Positions 8,501-18,339 of a stretch of DNA of 64,000 nucleotides are shown in pieces. The notes below the pieces were generated by a model that saw nothing but the letters and a program-made list of their open reading frames with translations, ran no database searches and was not told the DNA's origin. Numbering within the stretch: position 1 is the stretch's first letter; the number at the start of each line of letters is the position of its first letter. This DNA is from Lachnospiraceae bacterium (GTDB lineage Bacteria; Bacillota; Clostridia; Lachnospirales; Lachnospiraceae), in NCBI GenBank assembly GCA_017621075.1, contig JAGATV010000017.1:34111-98110 (forward strand), given 5' to 3'. A program made the position numbers and the translations under genes.

Positions 8501-9907
8501 TTAATATGCATTTTTATTGATAAAACCTGTAAAAAATGTCATAAATATGATTTTTATGTCAAAACCGATGGTCCAGTTTTCAATATAGTAGATATCGTAC
8601 TCGATCCGCTTGCGGATGGAAGTATCGCCCCGCAGCCCATTGACCTGCGCCCATCCGGTCAGCCCGGGCCTCACCTGATGCTTGACCATGTATCTGGGGA
8701 TCTCTTCTTTAAACTTCTCCACAAAAAGCGGCCGCTCCGGTCTGGGGCCCACCAGGCTCATGTCACCCTTTAAGATATTGAACAACTGCGGAAGCTCATC
8801 TAAACTGGTACGGCGCAGGATCTTGCCGATACCGGTGACCCTGGGATCGTTTCGCACGGTCCAGGCCTTCTTTTCCTTGGCCGGCGCCTGTTGCTCCATG
8901 CTACGGAATTTGTACATCCAAAAAGGCTTATTGTGCAGTCCCACCCGTTCCTGCTTAAAGATCACGGGACCCGGGCTGGAGCATTTTACCAGAATGGCTG
9001 CGACCAGCATAATGGGTGCTGTAAGGATGATGCCGCACAGAGAACCCACGATATCCATGGCCCGCTTGATCAGGATATTCCCCGTATTGGTCAGAGGAAC
9101 ATAACGGATATTGATGACGGGCAGTCCCATCAGGTCCTCGGTATAAGGTCTGGTGGGGATCATGCTGTTATAATCCGGCACGAACTTTGTGTGTACACCG
9201 GATTTTTCACAGGTGTCCACAATCTCCTCCAGGATGTCATAATCCTTCAGGGCTAACGTGATGGCGATCTCATCTAACTTGTTCTCCGGGAGGATGATCT
9301 CCAGATTGCCGATGGTTCCCAGCACCTTGACGCCCTTGTAAACGGTTCCCGCAGGGATATGGTCATCCAGGATGCCGCACACCACATAGCCCCACTGGGG
9401 ATTGTCGATGATGCGGGAAATATATTCCTCTGCCGCCCTGGAATAACCCACCAGCAGGATATGTTTCAAATTATATCCTTTGCTGCGCATGGTCTGCAGG
9501 AATTTCCGAAGGATGATCCTGGAAAGGGTCATGAGGAAAATGTTCAGGGCATAAAAAATGGCCATGACGGAACGTGAATAGTTGATTTCCTTAACAATGA
9601 CATAAAGGACTATGATCAGTGCCGCCATACCGATGGTATTGGCCTGAAAAATCCCGGAAATCTCATGTCTGCGCTTCACCGTCCGCTTGGGGGTATACAC
9701 ATTGCAACTGTAGTACAACACCAGATACAGCGGTACGATAAGATACAGGAGTTTGAAATAATCTCCTACCGGCAGGACACCGATCCCCGGTCCCTGTTCA
9801 AAAATATAAAATTTGATATAGTATGCCAGGATAAAGGAAGCTCCGGTCAATACCGCATCCATTGCCACCAACAGCCTGTTGAATATCTTCTGATTGTCTT
9901 TTATCAT
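8501..9907 (-). CDS. WcaJ-type polyprenyl-phosphate sugar-1-P transferase
   Basis: Starts a lipid-linked repeat by moving hexose-1-phosphate (often glucose or galactose) from a nucleotide sugar to undecaprenyl phosphate. About five membrane segments in the N-terminal 160 residues are followed by a Rossmann-like CoA-binding-3 domain (LLVGYSRAAEEYI). The C-terminal bacterial sugar transferase domain contains KRAMDIVGS, KFRSM, SLDELPQL and LVGPRPERP. 468 residues from ATG 9907, which has GGGTGG upstream; an in-frame start 39 bases earlier has no ribosome site. Promoter at 9970-9998; cotranscribed with the LCP gene. Confidence 0.93.
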   Translation of the reverse strand: MIKDNQKIFNRLLVAMDAVLTGASFILAYYIKFYIFEQGPGIGVLPVGDYFKLLYLIVPLYLVLYYSCNVYTPKRTVKRRHEISGIFQANTIGMAALIIVLYVIVKEINYSRSVMAIFYALNIFLMTLSRIILRKFLQTMRSKGYNLKHILLVGYSRAAEEYISRIIDNPQWGYVVCGILDDHIPAGTVYKGVKVLGTIGNLEIILPENKLDEIAITLALKDYDILEEIVDTCEKSGVHTKFVPDYNSMIPTRPYTEDLMGLPVINIRYVPLTNTGNILIKRAMDIVGSLCGIILTAPIMLVAAILVKCSSPGPVIFKQERVGLHNKPFWMYKFRSMEQQAPAKEKKAWTVRNDPRVTGIGKILRRTSLDELPQLFNILKGDMSLVGPRPERPLFVEKFKEEIPRYMVKHQVRPGLTGWAQVNGLRGDTSIRKRIEYDIYYIENWTIGFDIKIIFMTFFTGFINKNAY

Positions 9908-9969
9908 AGCGCCACCCGGTAACCACATCGCAGTGTAAAAGTCCAAAAGGTGCCCTTACATTTAAAAAT

Positions 9970-9998
9970 ATTTTACAATAGGGTACCCAATTTCTCAA
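9970..9998 (-). promoter_or_regulatory. Promoter of the wcaJ-like/LCP operon
   Basis: Minus strand: TTGAGA (9998-9993), 17 bases, TAAAAT (9975-9970); five of six matches in each box. It gives a leader of about 55 bases. Confidence 0.7.
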
Positions 9999-10015
9999 CT
10001 TAAGAATGTATGAAG

Positions 10016-10996
10016 CTATTTCTTAAGAAATCTTAAGAAATTGGCCCATAACTCCCACTGGATGACCAGATAATTTTTTAGATTTTTGAGACGAAAAGGC
10101 ACTCTGTTCCTGCGTCCCTCCACGCTAAAGCACCGCGCCAGTCCTCTTGCACAGCCTTTCAGATAAGTCATGCCCATCTTCTTTCTGCAAAAGAACAGAA
10201 ATTTGATAAAATATCCCACAAGCAGCAGGGGAAGATTCCAAAGGATCTGAAGCAGGGGCATATTTTTGCCGATGACGTACACACTGTTGGCGGAGGCCAA
10301 CCTTGTCTTCCACTCATTGTAGCGGGAGCCGGAGGAAGCACTGCCGTAATGCAGCACCCTGGCCGAGGGCTCATACAGATTGTGATAACCGTAGATCTTG
10401 GCCCGATAGCCGATGTCCAGATCCTCCAGATAAGCAAAATGCGCCTCATCAAAAAGTCCAATCTCGGCAAAAACAGACCTCCTGTAAATGGCTGCGCCTC
10501 CACAGGCAGAAAAAACCTTCACCGGCCGGTCATACTGTTCTGCCGGTCTGCCCTTGCCTCGGGCGAAGGCCCAGCCCAGGGCACAATAATAGTCCCCGGC
10601 ATCATCCACCAATTCCGGCCTGTCCCACATCAGCATCCTGGCGCTGACAGAAAACGCCTTCGGGTCCCTGTTTATGGCGCGATGCAGGCCTTTAATAAAT
10701 CCGGATTTAATTTTTGTGTCATTGTTCAGTAAAATAACATAAGGGGCCTGCGATGCCTGTATGCCCACGTTGACAGCATGGCAGAAACCGGTATTTTCCT
10801 GAAGGAGGATCTTGCGCACCCGGGGCCACTGTTCTGTCAATAACGGCACGCTTCCGTCCGTGGAGCCATTGTCTACCACAATCACCTCAAATTCCGGAGT
10901 CTGTGGGTCCCGGGTCTCCTGTTCCAGAGCCATCAGGCAGTCCGTCAGATAAGTCCGTCCGTTATAATTTGGAATAACAACCGCTATTTCTTTCAT
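10016..10996 (-). CDS. GT2 glycosyltransferase, RfbF/WbbL-like
   Basis: 326-residue GT-A enzyme. The N-terminus AVVIPNYNGRTYL, the DNGSTDGS loop, the ILLNNDTKI metal site near residue 92-100 and the FAYLEDLDIGYRAKIYG acceptor/base region match rhamnosyltransferases of the RfbF/WbbL group. The last ~80 residues hold a hydrophobic, basic stretch (LLLVGYFIKFLFFCRKK) that could bind the membrane. Six bases separate it from the preceding GT2 gene, so they are translated as a pair. The exact sugar cannot be read from the sequence. Confidence 0.87.
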   Translation of the reverse strand: MKEIAVVIPNYNGRTYLTDCLMALEQETRDPQTPEFEVIVVDNGSTDGSVPLLTEQWPRVRKILLQENTGFCHAVNVGIQASQAPYVILLNNDTKIKSGFIKGLHRAINRDPKAFSVSARMLMWDRPELVDDAGDYYCALGWAFARGKGRPAEQYDRPVKVFSACGGAAIYRRSVFAEIGLFDEAHFAYLEDLDIGYRAKIYGYHNLYEPSARVLHYGSASSGSRYNEWKTRLASANSVYVIGKNMPLLQILWNLPLLLVGYFIKFLFFCRKKMGMTYLKGCARGLARCFSVEGRRNRVPFRLKNLKNYLVIQWELWANFLRFLKK

Positions 10997-11002
10997 ATAT
11001 CC

Positions 11003-12376
11003 TCACCTGCGGTCGATCTGCCGCTTCTTTGCATTCCATTTTTCCGCTCTGTCCGGCGTATAGAGCAGCCGATAGCCTGCTTCCCTGACAGCCTTGGACA
11101 GCTTCAGACTTAAGGCTGTATAATCCGTGCCTTCCGGCAGGGTGGAGGCGTCAAACAGATCGGTCCCGGGAAACTTCCTGTAGGGAACTTCCGTCACTTC
11201 TTCAAACAGCGCATACAATTCTTCCTTCACCTGGATACAGCGAATGTCCAACGCCTCTGCATCCTGCGTCAGCGCCGCCCGGTGCAGATAGCCGCTGTAC
11301 GCCTTGGGAAGTCCCTTATAATACACTTCCCCCTCTTTGGTCATCCTGCCGCCCATGGTCCTGCCCCAGGATAGCAGTCTGCCGCCCACGGCACCCACAT
11401 CCTTTCTGGCCTTTAGCGGACCCTCCTCATACAGAAGCTGATAAAATCCAAGATGTTTCAGGGGTATCGCGCGGGCCTTCCACTTCCTGGCATCCGCGAA
11501 GTCCTGCAAGGCTCTAAGCCCCGCATCATAAGCATACTGCTTGCTTTGCGGATTCTGGGCTGTGGAGTCCTCATGGCATCTCCAATGATAAAGTACCTTG
11601 GGGATATGCACGATCTGTTCTTCCTGTCCCATCAGTTTTCCTGCTCCTCTGAGCACCAGATCATAATCCTGGGCTCCGTCATATTCTTTCCGGAAACCCA
11701 GTTCCTTTATCAGTCCGCTTTCCATCACCAGTAAATGACAGATATAGTTGTTGCTGAGTAATAAATCAAGATTAAATTTTTCTTTTCTGTTGGGCTCGTA
11801 GAAATGTTTTCCCTCGCCGTCACATTTATCTTCATCGGAATAAAGCATCTTTACCTCTATTCCGGCTTTCTTTCCTTTTTCAACAGCCGCTGCCATTTCG
11901 TACAAGGCATCCGGTGTCAGGATATCATCATGGTCCAGAAGACCGATATACTTTCCTGCGGCATGCTGCAATGCCTCGTTGGTATTTTCCGAGATACCTC
12001 TGTTTCCCGGAAGCTTCACATAACAAATCCGGGAATCCGCATAAGTGTCGATGACCTTCTTTACGCTGTCATCCTCCGTAGCATCAGCAAGGATCAGTTC
12101 CCAGTAGGGATAGCTTTGGTCCTGCAGAGAGGCCACAAGTTCCCGCAGATAGCCTTCCCCGGTGCGGTAAGCCGGCACCAGGATGCTGAACAGGAAAGGG
12201 TCTTCCGCCCACTTTTTCTGCTCTTCCAACACTTCTGCAGACACCGGCCGGAACACATAAGGCTCCTGCTTTCCTTCCTCCAAACGCTCTTTTGCCGCAT
12301 ACCAGGTGCTCTGAAGGCCGTTACGCTTCAGATAGTACCAGGTCTTTTTCACATTGGCCGGATTGATCTTTCCCAT
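11003..12376 (-). CDS. GT2 glycosyltransferase with degenerate second domain
   Basis: 457 residues. A complete GT2 domain (about 60-290) has FSILVPAYRT, GLLDHDDILTPDALYE and YSDEDKCDGEGKHFYEP with the NYICHLLV and YDGAQDYDLVLR segments typical of large wall-polysaccharide GTs. After residue ~325 the stretch KDVGAVGGRLL looks like the second half of another GT2 domain, but its nucleotide-binding half is missing. The full double-domain form is seen at 14371-16410. AAGGAG lies six bases before the start. No promoter is evident in the 55 bases between it and the pgm terminator. Confidence 0.83.
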   Translation of the reverse strand: MGKINPANVKKTWYYLKRNGLQSTWYAAKERLEEGKQEPYVFRPVSAEVLEEQKKWAEDPFLFSILVPAYRTGEGYLRELVASLQDQSYPYWELILADATEDDSVKKVIDTYADSRICYVKLPGNRGISENTNEALQHAAGKYIGLLDHDDILTPDALYEMAAAVEKGKKAGIEVKMLYSDEDKCDGEGKHFYEPNRKEKFNLDLLLSNNYICHLLVMESGLIKELGFRKEYDGAQDYDLVLRGAGKLMGQEEQIVHIPKVLYHWRCHEDSTAQNPQSKQYAYDAGLRALQDFADARKWKARAIPLKHLGFYQLLYEEGPLKARKDVGAVGGRLLSWGRTMGGRMTKEGEVYYKGLPKAYSGYLHRAALTQDAEALDIRCIQVKEELYALFEEVTEVPYRKFPGTDLFDASTLPEGTDYTALSLKLSKAVREAGYRLLYTPDRAEKWNAKKRQIDRR

Positions 12377-12430
12377 AACGCTCCTTGGCTCCTTTCTGCG
12401 CCATTGTCCTCCTGACCGGACTCCACAGAG

Positions 12431-12456
12431 AAAAATCGCCTTTTGCAGGCGATTTT
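12431..12456 (-). terminator. Terminator after phosphoglucomutase
   Basis: AAAATCGCC and GGCGATTTT form a perfect 9-base stem with a 7-base loop, followed by a T-run on the minus strand. It lies about 50 bases after the pgm stop codon. Confidence 0.85.
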
Positions 12457-12503
12457 CTCTTTATGAATCATGTATGGGGTCCATTATAAAATCAAGATTT
12501 ATT

Positions 12504-14225
12504 TTACAGCACTGCTTTTACATCCTCAGTGAGCTGTGCCACCTTCGCCTGGGCATCCTCCAGGCTGCTGCCCTTGACACCCATGTAGAACTTGATCTTG
12601 GGCTCTGTGCCGGAAGGACGTGCACAGCACCATGCGTTGTCGGGAAGTTCAAAGTAAAGCACATTGGACTTGGGAAGTCCGGTGGTGGTCTTCTCCCCGG
12701 TCTCCATATCGATCACCACATCATTCTGGTAATCCCTGAACTTCAATACTTTCAGATCGCCGAATGCCTTGGGCGGATTATTGCGCAGCTTCTCCATGAT
12801 CTCTGCGATCTGCTTGGAGCCGTCGATACCCTTTAAGGTTATGGTGTACTGAGTCTCCTTGAAATACCCGTACTTTTCGTACAGATCGATCATCATATCC
12901 CACAGGGTCTTGCCCTGCTTCTTGCAGAATGCAGCCACCTCGCACAGACTCATGACTGCCACCACGGCGTCCTTGTCCCTTGCATGGGTGCCCACCAGAC
13001 AGCCGTAACTCTCTTCCAGGCCGAATACGTAATGGTTGCTTCCGGTCTGCTCGAACAGCTTGATCTGCTCGCCGATGAATTTGAAGCCCGTAAGCACTTC
13101 GATCAGCTTTACGCCGTAAGCCTGCGTGATAGGCACTGTCATATTGGTGGTCACAATGGTGGTCACCAGGGCAGGATTTTCCGGCATGGTGCCTGTAGCA
13201 GCTTTTTCTCTCAGGATATATTCTGCGATCAGCATACCGGACATATTGCCTGTAAAGGCCACATACTCACCGGTCTTTTGATCCTTTGCATAGACGCCCA
13301 GACGGTCTGCGTCGGGGTCGGTTGCCAGCACGATGTCCGCATCCTTCTCCTTAGCCAGACGGAGTGCGTAGGTAAACGCCTTGGGGTCCTCGGGATTGGG
13401 ATAGTCCAGAGTGGTAAACTTGGGATCGGGATTTTCCTGCTCCGGCACTACATAGACATGCTTGAAGCCCAGCTCCGACAAAATACGTCTCACCGGCTTG
13501 TTTCCCGTGCCGCACAGAGGCGTATATACGATCTTGATATCATCAGCCATCTCCTTGATCACCTCGGGATGGATAATCTGCTTCTTCAATTCTGCCATGT
13601 AAGCATCGTCGATGTCACTGCCGATGACCTGATACAGACCTGCTGCAACGGCAGCTTCTTTATCCATGGTCTTTACGGTGTGATAATCCTTGATAGCCTG
13701 CACTTCTTCAATGATCTGCTTATCCTTGGGAGCGGTGACCTGTGCGCCATCCTCCCAGTATACCTTGTAGCCGTTATATTCAGGAGGATTATGGCTTGCC
13801 GTCACAACAATGCCTGCGGTACAGCCCAGTTTGCGCAGGGCAAAGGAAAGCTCGGGCGTGGGTCTTAAGGACTCGAAGATATATGCCTTGATGCCGTTTG
13901 CAGCCAGACAGAGTGCCGCCTCGTTAGAAAATTCAGGTGACATATTGCGGGAATCGAAGGCAATGGCTACCCCCTTGTCCTGGGTGCCCTGCTTTAAGAT
14001 AAAGTTGGCAAGTCCCTGGGTCGCCTTACGGACGGTGTAGATGTTCATGCGGTTGGTGCCCGCACCGATGATGCCGCGCAGACCGCCGGTGCCGAATTCC
14101 AGTTCCTTGTAGAACCGCTCTTCGATTTCCCCTTCCTCATTTCGGATAGACAGAAGTTCATTCTTGGTGTCCTGGTCAAAGTAATCATCCTCAAGCCAGA
14201 AATTAAATTCATCCATAAAACTCAT
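12504..14225 (-). CDS. Phosphoglucomutase/phosphomannomutase
   Basis: Interconverts glucose-6-P and glucose-1-P (or mannose phosphates), supplying RmlA and UDP-glucose synthesis. 573 residues, the long alpha-D-phosphohexomutase type. Seen: GTGGLRGIIGAGTNRMN near the N-terminus, the phosphoserine loop TASHNPPEYNGYK (about 141-153), the metal loop DPDADRLG (about 305-312), the sugar-binding LEESYGCL, and the phosphate loop RPSGTEPKIKFY near the end. AGGAGG lies eight bases before ATG 14225. It has its own extended -10 promoter and its own terminator. Confidence 0.95.
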   Translation of the reverse strand: MSFMDEFNFWLEDDYFDQDTKNELLSIRNEEGEIEERFYKELEFGTGGLRGIIGAGTNRMNIYTVRKATQGLANFILKQGTQDKGVAIAFDSRNMSPEFSNEAALCLAANGIKAYIFESLRPTPELSFALRKLGCTAGIVVTASHNPPEYNGYKVYWEDGAQVTAPKDKQIIEEVQAIKDYHTVKTMDKEAAVAAGLYQVIGSDIDDAYMAELKKQIIHPEVIKEMADDIKIVYTPLCGTGNKPVRRILSELGFKHVYVVPEQENPDPKFTTLDYPNPEDPKAFTYALRLAKEKDADIVLATDPDADRLGVYAKDQKTGEYVAFTGNMSGMLIAEYILREKAATGTMPENPALVTTIVTTNMTVPITQAYGVKLIEVLTGFKFIGEQIKLFEQTGSNHYVFGLEESYGCLVGTHARDKDAVVAVMSLCEVAAFCKKQGKTLWDMMIDLYEKYGYFKETQYTITLKGIDGSKQIAEIMEKLRNNPPKAFGDLKVLKFRDYQNDVVIDMETGEKTTTGLPKSNVLYFELPDNAWCCARPSGTEPKIKFYMGVKGSSLEDAQAKVAQLTEDVKAVL

Positions 14226-14314
14226 TTACATATCCTCCTAATTCTTTTTCGGTCAATCAGGGTGATGCGTTCCCCGAAAAGCAGGCTTCGGAAAAAGCAG
14301 CCCCCATTAACTTC

Positions 14315-14342
14315 ATTTTACCATAAATTATCGGCCTTGCAA
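14315..14342 (-). promoter_or_regulatory. pgm promoter (extended -10)
   Basis: Minus strand: TTGCAA (14342-14337), 16 bases, TAAAAT (14320-14315), with TTTATGG directly before the -10. The same TTTATGGTA(A/T)AAT core precedes rmlB (28247) and the 25-kb operon (57091). Confidence 0.65.
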
Positions 14343-14370
14343 ATACTCTTTCGCAAAGATAGGACAGGAT

Positions 14371-16410
14371 TTATTCCTCGATCTTCAGCGAAAAATCACT
14401 GCGGTCCAAAGAAAAATTAGGGTTGTAATAGGGATCTCCCTTCTTCAGCACCTCTTTCCACTTTTCCCTGAACCGTTCCGATTCCCTGTTGTAGCGCTCC
14501 GCCCTTTCTCCGCTGTCATCCGGTCCTCTGGAAACGGATTCGTGGTGGAACAGCTCCGCAAACGGAGTGAATACGTTTAACAGACCTTTTTCCCTGAGTT
14601 TCAAGCAGAAGTCCACGTCATTTAAGGAGATGACGAAGCTCTCATCAAGTCCCCCCACTTCTTCAAACAGGCGCTTCTTCACAAGCAGACAGGCGCCCGT
14701 CACTGCCGATACATCCTGCGCATAGCAGAGCCTGCCCATATATCCCAGATTCTGTCTATGCTGCTTGTAATGGCTGTGTCCCGCCGTGCGATGGGCTCCC
14801 AGGCCGATGACCACCCCTGCATGCTGGATGGTCCTGTCCCCATAATAGAGCTTGGCCCCCACGGCGCCCACGTCCTCACGCTGTGCGTACATCAAAAGCT
14901 CTTCCATCCAGTTTACGGTGATCACTTCCGTATCATTGTTCAACAAGAGGATATATTCGCCGTCTGCGTAGGAAACACCCAGATTATTGACCGCAGAATA
15001 ATTGAAATCGCCTCTGTAGGTAACCACAGAAAGAGAACCGTCCCCGTTTCGCACGATCCCGCCGTCCCGTCCATCCTTCTGCCCGTTTCCGCCGTCATAC
15101 TCATATCCCAGAAGTTTGGAGTAATACTCCCGGATTTCCCGGGTGGTACTGTTATTCTCCACAATGATGATCTCATAATTGTCATAAGTAGATTTTTCCC
15201 GGATGGAGTTTATGCACCTTTTCAAATCCTCTACATGATCCTTGTTGGGAATCACGATAGATATCTTAGGATTGCCGATGATCTCATAGCGGATGCGGAA
15301 AATGGTCTCAAAAGCCCTGGTGCTTGTGATCTGAAAATGCTCGTAACCATGCTTGCGAAGATGCTCCGCCACCGCTCCCTTGGCCGCCTCGATGGCATAA
15401 GGTTTCGCATCGATGCCGGAGGCCACGCTTCCCGCATGGCTTCTCCAGTAATACATCAGTCTGGGAACATGTACGATCTTTTGTGCATTGTCGGTGAGGC
15501 GAAGGATCATATCATGGTCCTGGCTTCCGTCAAACTTAGGCCGAAACAGCTCTGTCCCTTCCATCAGTTCCCTGGAAAACACACTGAAATGGCAGATATA
15601 ATTGTTGGCCCTAAGATTGTCCGGCGCAAAATCCGGCTTAAAATGCATGGTCAGCATCCTGTTGATGTCTCCGCTTCTAAAGGTGGTCTCATCACAGTAT
15701 AGATAATCTGCACCCTGCTCATTGATGGCCTTGGCATATTCATACAATACAGAAGGGTGAAGAATGTCGTCATGGTCGAAGAGTCCGATATACTCTCCCC
15801 CAGCCATGGCATAGCACCGGTTGGTATTGCCTGCTATGCCTTCATTTTGGGCAAGTTTCTGATAGACAATGCGCCCTTCTGCCCGCCTTTTGTATTCCTC
15901 GCAGACCTCTCCCACATAAGCATGCTCTGCGTCAGAGCCGTCTGCCAGGCAGAGCTCCCACTTTTCGTAGGTCTGGTTCATAACGGAATCCAACATCTCC
16001 ACAAGGAAAGTCCTGGGGGTATTGTACAAAGGCACCAGGATGCTGAAGGTCACCATCCTGGGAAATACGGTCTCCCGCTCCAGCTTTCTCTGAGCCTCAT
16101 CGGGGAAGCTGTCCGTGCCGAACTGCCGCATGGCCCTGCGCTCCCTTTTCTTGTACCCCAGCTTGCGGATCACCCCTTTGGGGCCCCCGCAGTTTGCCAG
16201 CCTGTCCTTCTGGCGGATGGCCCAGTGCATCACATTCCTGGCGGGCTTACTGGCCTTCCAAAGAGGATTCTTCTTGATGCGGTCAAGCTTCCAGGTCAGC
16301 TCTTCGTTCTTTTCTTCCAGCTCAGCTACCCTTGCCGCCAGATCCGCATTTTTCAGATGTTCCTTTTCATAGGCTTCCTTGTATTCCAAATCGGACTGAT
16401 CATTGCTCAT
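14371..16410 (-). CDS. Double-domain GT2 glycosyltransferase with coiled-coil head
   Basis: 679 residues. A short coiled coil (about 8-48, AARVAELEEKNEELTWKL) precedes two GT2 domains. The first (about 118-345) has FSILVPLYNTP, GLFDHDDILHPS and DGSQDHDMILR. The second (about 385-650) has ISIVIPNKDH, LLLNNDTEVI, GGLDESFVISLNDVDFC and HHESVSRG. Two complete active sites suggest it adds two linkages in turn, as two-domain GT2 polymerases of wall glycans do; the sugars are unknown. A Gly/Asp-rich insert at ~445-460 is unusual. It ends the Wzm/Wzt operon, with no terminator before the pgm promoter. Confidence 0.85.
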   Translation of the reverse strand: MSNDQSDLEYKEAYEKEHLKNADLAARVAELEEKNEELTWKLDRIKKNPLWKASKPARNVMHWAIRQKDRLANCGGPKGVIRKLGYKKRERRAMRQFGTDSFPDEAQRKLERETVFPRMVTFSILVPLYNTPRTFLVEMLDSVMNQTYEKWELCLADGSDAEHAYVGEVCEEYKRRAEGRIVYQKLAQNEGIAGNTNRCYAMAGGEYIGLFDHDDILHPSVLYEYAKAINEQGADYLYCDETTFRSGDINRMLTMHFKPDFAPDNLRANNYICHFSVFSRELMEGTELFRPKFDGSQDHDMILRLTDNAQKIVHVPRLMYYWRSHAGSVASGIDAKPYAIEAAKGAVAEHLRKHGYEHFQITSTRAFETIFRIRYEIIGNPKISIVIPNKDHVEDLKRCINSIREKSTYDNYEIIIVENNSTTREIREYYSKLLGYEYDGGNGQKDGRDGGIVRNGDGSLSVVTYRGDFNYSAVNNLGVSYADGEYILLLNNDTEVITVNWMEELLMYAQREDVGAVGAKLYYGDRTIQHAGVVIGLGAHRTAGHSHYKQHRQNLGYMGRLCYAQDVSAVTGACLLVKKRLFEEVGGLDESFVISLNDVDFCLKLREKGLLNVFTPFAELFHHESVSRGPDDSGERAERYNRESERFREKWKEVLKKGDPYYNPNFSLDRSDFSLKIEE

Positions 16411-16423
16411 TCCTCAGTACCTC

Positions 16424-18322
16424 CTAACACTTTCCCAAAATCGTCACCGTCCTGTTGCTAAAACTGATCAGTTTCAGTCCGGTCACGCGGTTTTTCACTG
16501 CCATGCCGATGCGGTATGTTCCCGACAGACCGCTTTCCTCAGCAAACTGCACCCAGAAACCACACAGTCCCACATTGGTCTGGTCCGGCATATTTTCCAC
16601 CAGATCGGGACGATACTGTCCCTCTGCCCTAATGGCCAGGCACTCACCATCCTCCCCTTCCAGCACCAAAAGTTTTTCATAACAGGCGTTATCATCTCCC
16701 AGGACCACGCTGTAGCCTTGTATCTGCCCGCCACGGCTGTCCTCCACCCGAAGGAGTACACAGGCATCCTGTCTGTACTGCTCTGTATGTATCCCGGATG
16801 GGGCGCCCGCAACCGTCTGCACCCTGTTCCCCGCGGTTTTATAAGCCGGTCTGATCCGGGTATCCAGTCCATCCCTGCCCAATCCCCATCCATAATAGGG
16901 GTCGATACCGCAAAGCTTCGGATGTCTCTCATAAAGGGTGTCCCGCTCCGCCAAAAGACGTGCAAGCTTCTCCGCAGACTCGTCATCTCCCCTGCTTAGG
17001 GACTCATGATGATAAGCGAAGCAATCATTCCTGCACACATTATCATATCCCAGCTCATACAGTCCGAAACACAGATCCACATCGTTAAAGGCTACCTTAA
17101 GTTCCTCCGAAAAGCCCCCTGCCTCAAAAAATTTTGCCCTATCCACCATAAGGCATGCGGCAGTCACGGCCAGCACATTCCGCAAACCGCGGTTGGCACC
17201 GAAATAATAGGAGACATCATCCGCAAGGAACTGGAGCTTATGCACCGGACCCATGGGCAGATTGGTGATCCCTGCATGCTGTATCCTCACAGAATCCGGA
17301 TAATATAATTTCATGCCCACTGCACCGGTATGCTCCTGGCCGGCAAGCTCTGCCAGCTTTGCAAGGCTTCCCGGCTGCGCCAGTTCCACATCATCATTCA
17401 AAAATAAGAGCAACTCCCCCGTTGCGGCTTGTGCACCCAGATTGCACATTTTGGAAAAATCAAACTCCATGGGACGGTACAGATAGGTGACAGGATGCTC
17501 CTGCCCTGACGTCTCCCGGACCAGATCTTCCGTGAGCCGTTTTTTATCTTCCCTGCTTCCGTTGTCCACGATCAGTATCTCATAAGGCAGATCTCCTGCA
17601 GCCTTGGGAATTGCCGCCAGACAGGTCCTTAAGATCTCCGGATGGTCCTTGGACGGAATGATGATGGACAGAGATCTCTCCGCTTCAGACACTGTCACTT
17701 CCACCCGGGGCTCATAGCGATGAAGCATTGCTTCCTTCTGAGCGTGGCACAAAATTTCAGGGATATGCCCCACAACCCTGCTGCCTTTCTCATATCCTCC
17801 CGCTTCCCGGACACACTGCCTGACCCACCTTTGAAAGGATTCCGGCTCCAATATCCGGTATTCTGCTATCTCTGCCTCTCCTACTTTCCTTAAAAGAGGG
17901 GATTCTCTGGAAATTCCGATCTCCGGCAGCGGATATCTCTCTGCGATACTTTCCCAATACTCCCTGCGCATGGCAAAGAGATTGCCAAAATAGAAGCTAC
18001 AGTCTAACAAATGGGGGGACCAGTCCGGCTTGAACCAGGGACTGATGCGCCTCCCTGCCTCCATCACATCCTCATCGCCATACAAAAAGACCGCTTCCGG
18101 GAACTTTCCGAAGTATCTTGCCGTCTCTGCGGCTGCATTCCTGGATGGCTCGCAGCCCGGCATCAGGAAATACACATATTCGCTCATTTTTCCGCCGTCC
18201 GTCACGTCTTCCTGCTTTTCTATCCACTCCTGATAGGTCACGGTACGCTCTGTCAGAAGCTTTCGGTATCTTTTATTCTGTTGTTCCGTAAGTACGCTTT
18301 TGATACGACTCTTAATATCCAC
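16424..18322 (-). CDS. GT2 glycosyltransferase, truncated first domain
   Basis: About 632 residues. The C-terminal GT2 domain (about 205-480) is complete: LSIIIPSKDHPEIL, LLFLNDDVELAQ, FNDVDLCFGLYELGYDN and HHESLSRGDD. Before it, YGDEDVMEAGR-x3-PWFKPDWSPHLL matches the second half of a GT2 domain, but the nucleotide-binding first half is absent. After residue ~500 a beta-rich tail of unknown role follows. The probable start is GTG 18322, with AGGAG six bases before it, overlapping the end of the methyltransferase-kinase gene; starts further upstream lie deep in that gene without a good ribosome site. Confidence 0.8.
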   Translation of the reverse strand: MDIKSRIKSVLTEQQNKRYRKLLTERTVTYQEWIEKQEDVTDGGKMSEYVYFLMPGCEPSRNAAAETARYFGKFPEAVFLYGDEDVMEAGRRISPWFKPDWSPHLLDCSFYFGNLFAMRREYWESIAERYPLPEIGISRESPLLRKVGEAEIAEYRILEPESFQRWVRQCVREAGGYEKGSRVVGHIPEILCHAQKEAMLHRYEPRVEVTVSEAERSLSIIIPSKDHPEILRTCLAAIPKAAGDLPYEILIVDNGSREDKKRLTEDLVRETSGQEHPVTYLYRPMEFDFSKMCNLGAQAATGELLLFLNDDVELAQPGSLAKLAELAGQEHTGAVGMKLYYPDSVRIQHAGITNLPMGPVHKLQFLADDVSYYFGANRGLRNVLAVTAACLMVDRAKFFEAGGFSEELKVAFNDVDLCFGLYELGYDNVCRNDCFAYHHESLSRGDDESAEKLARLLAERDTLYERHPKLCGIDPYYGWGLGRDGLDTRIRPAYKTAGNRVQTVAGAPSGIHTEQYRQDACVLLRVEDSRGGQIQGYSVVLGDDNACYEKLLVLEGEDGECLAIRAEGQYRPDLVENMPDQTNVGLCGFWVQFAEESGLSGTYRIGMAVKNRVTGLKLISFSNRTVTILGKC

Positions 18323-18339
18323 GCCGGTCTCCTGACACA

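Noticed and set aside
10016-10040. Repeated CTTAAGAAA motif as a regulatory site
   Set aside because: Similar strings occur near 57140, 30828 and 9999, but this copy is explained by the Leu-Lys-rich end of the GT2 gene and the others are short and AT-rich; no consistent spacing to promoters.
12984-13868. 294-codon plus-strand open frame opposite pgm
   Set aside because: Antisense shadow of phosphoglucomutase; the Cys/His-rich translation has no domain pattern.
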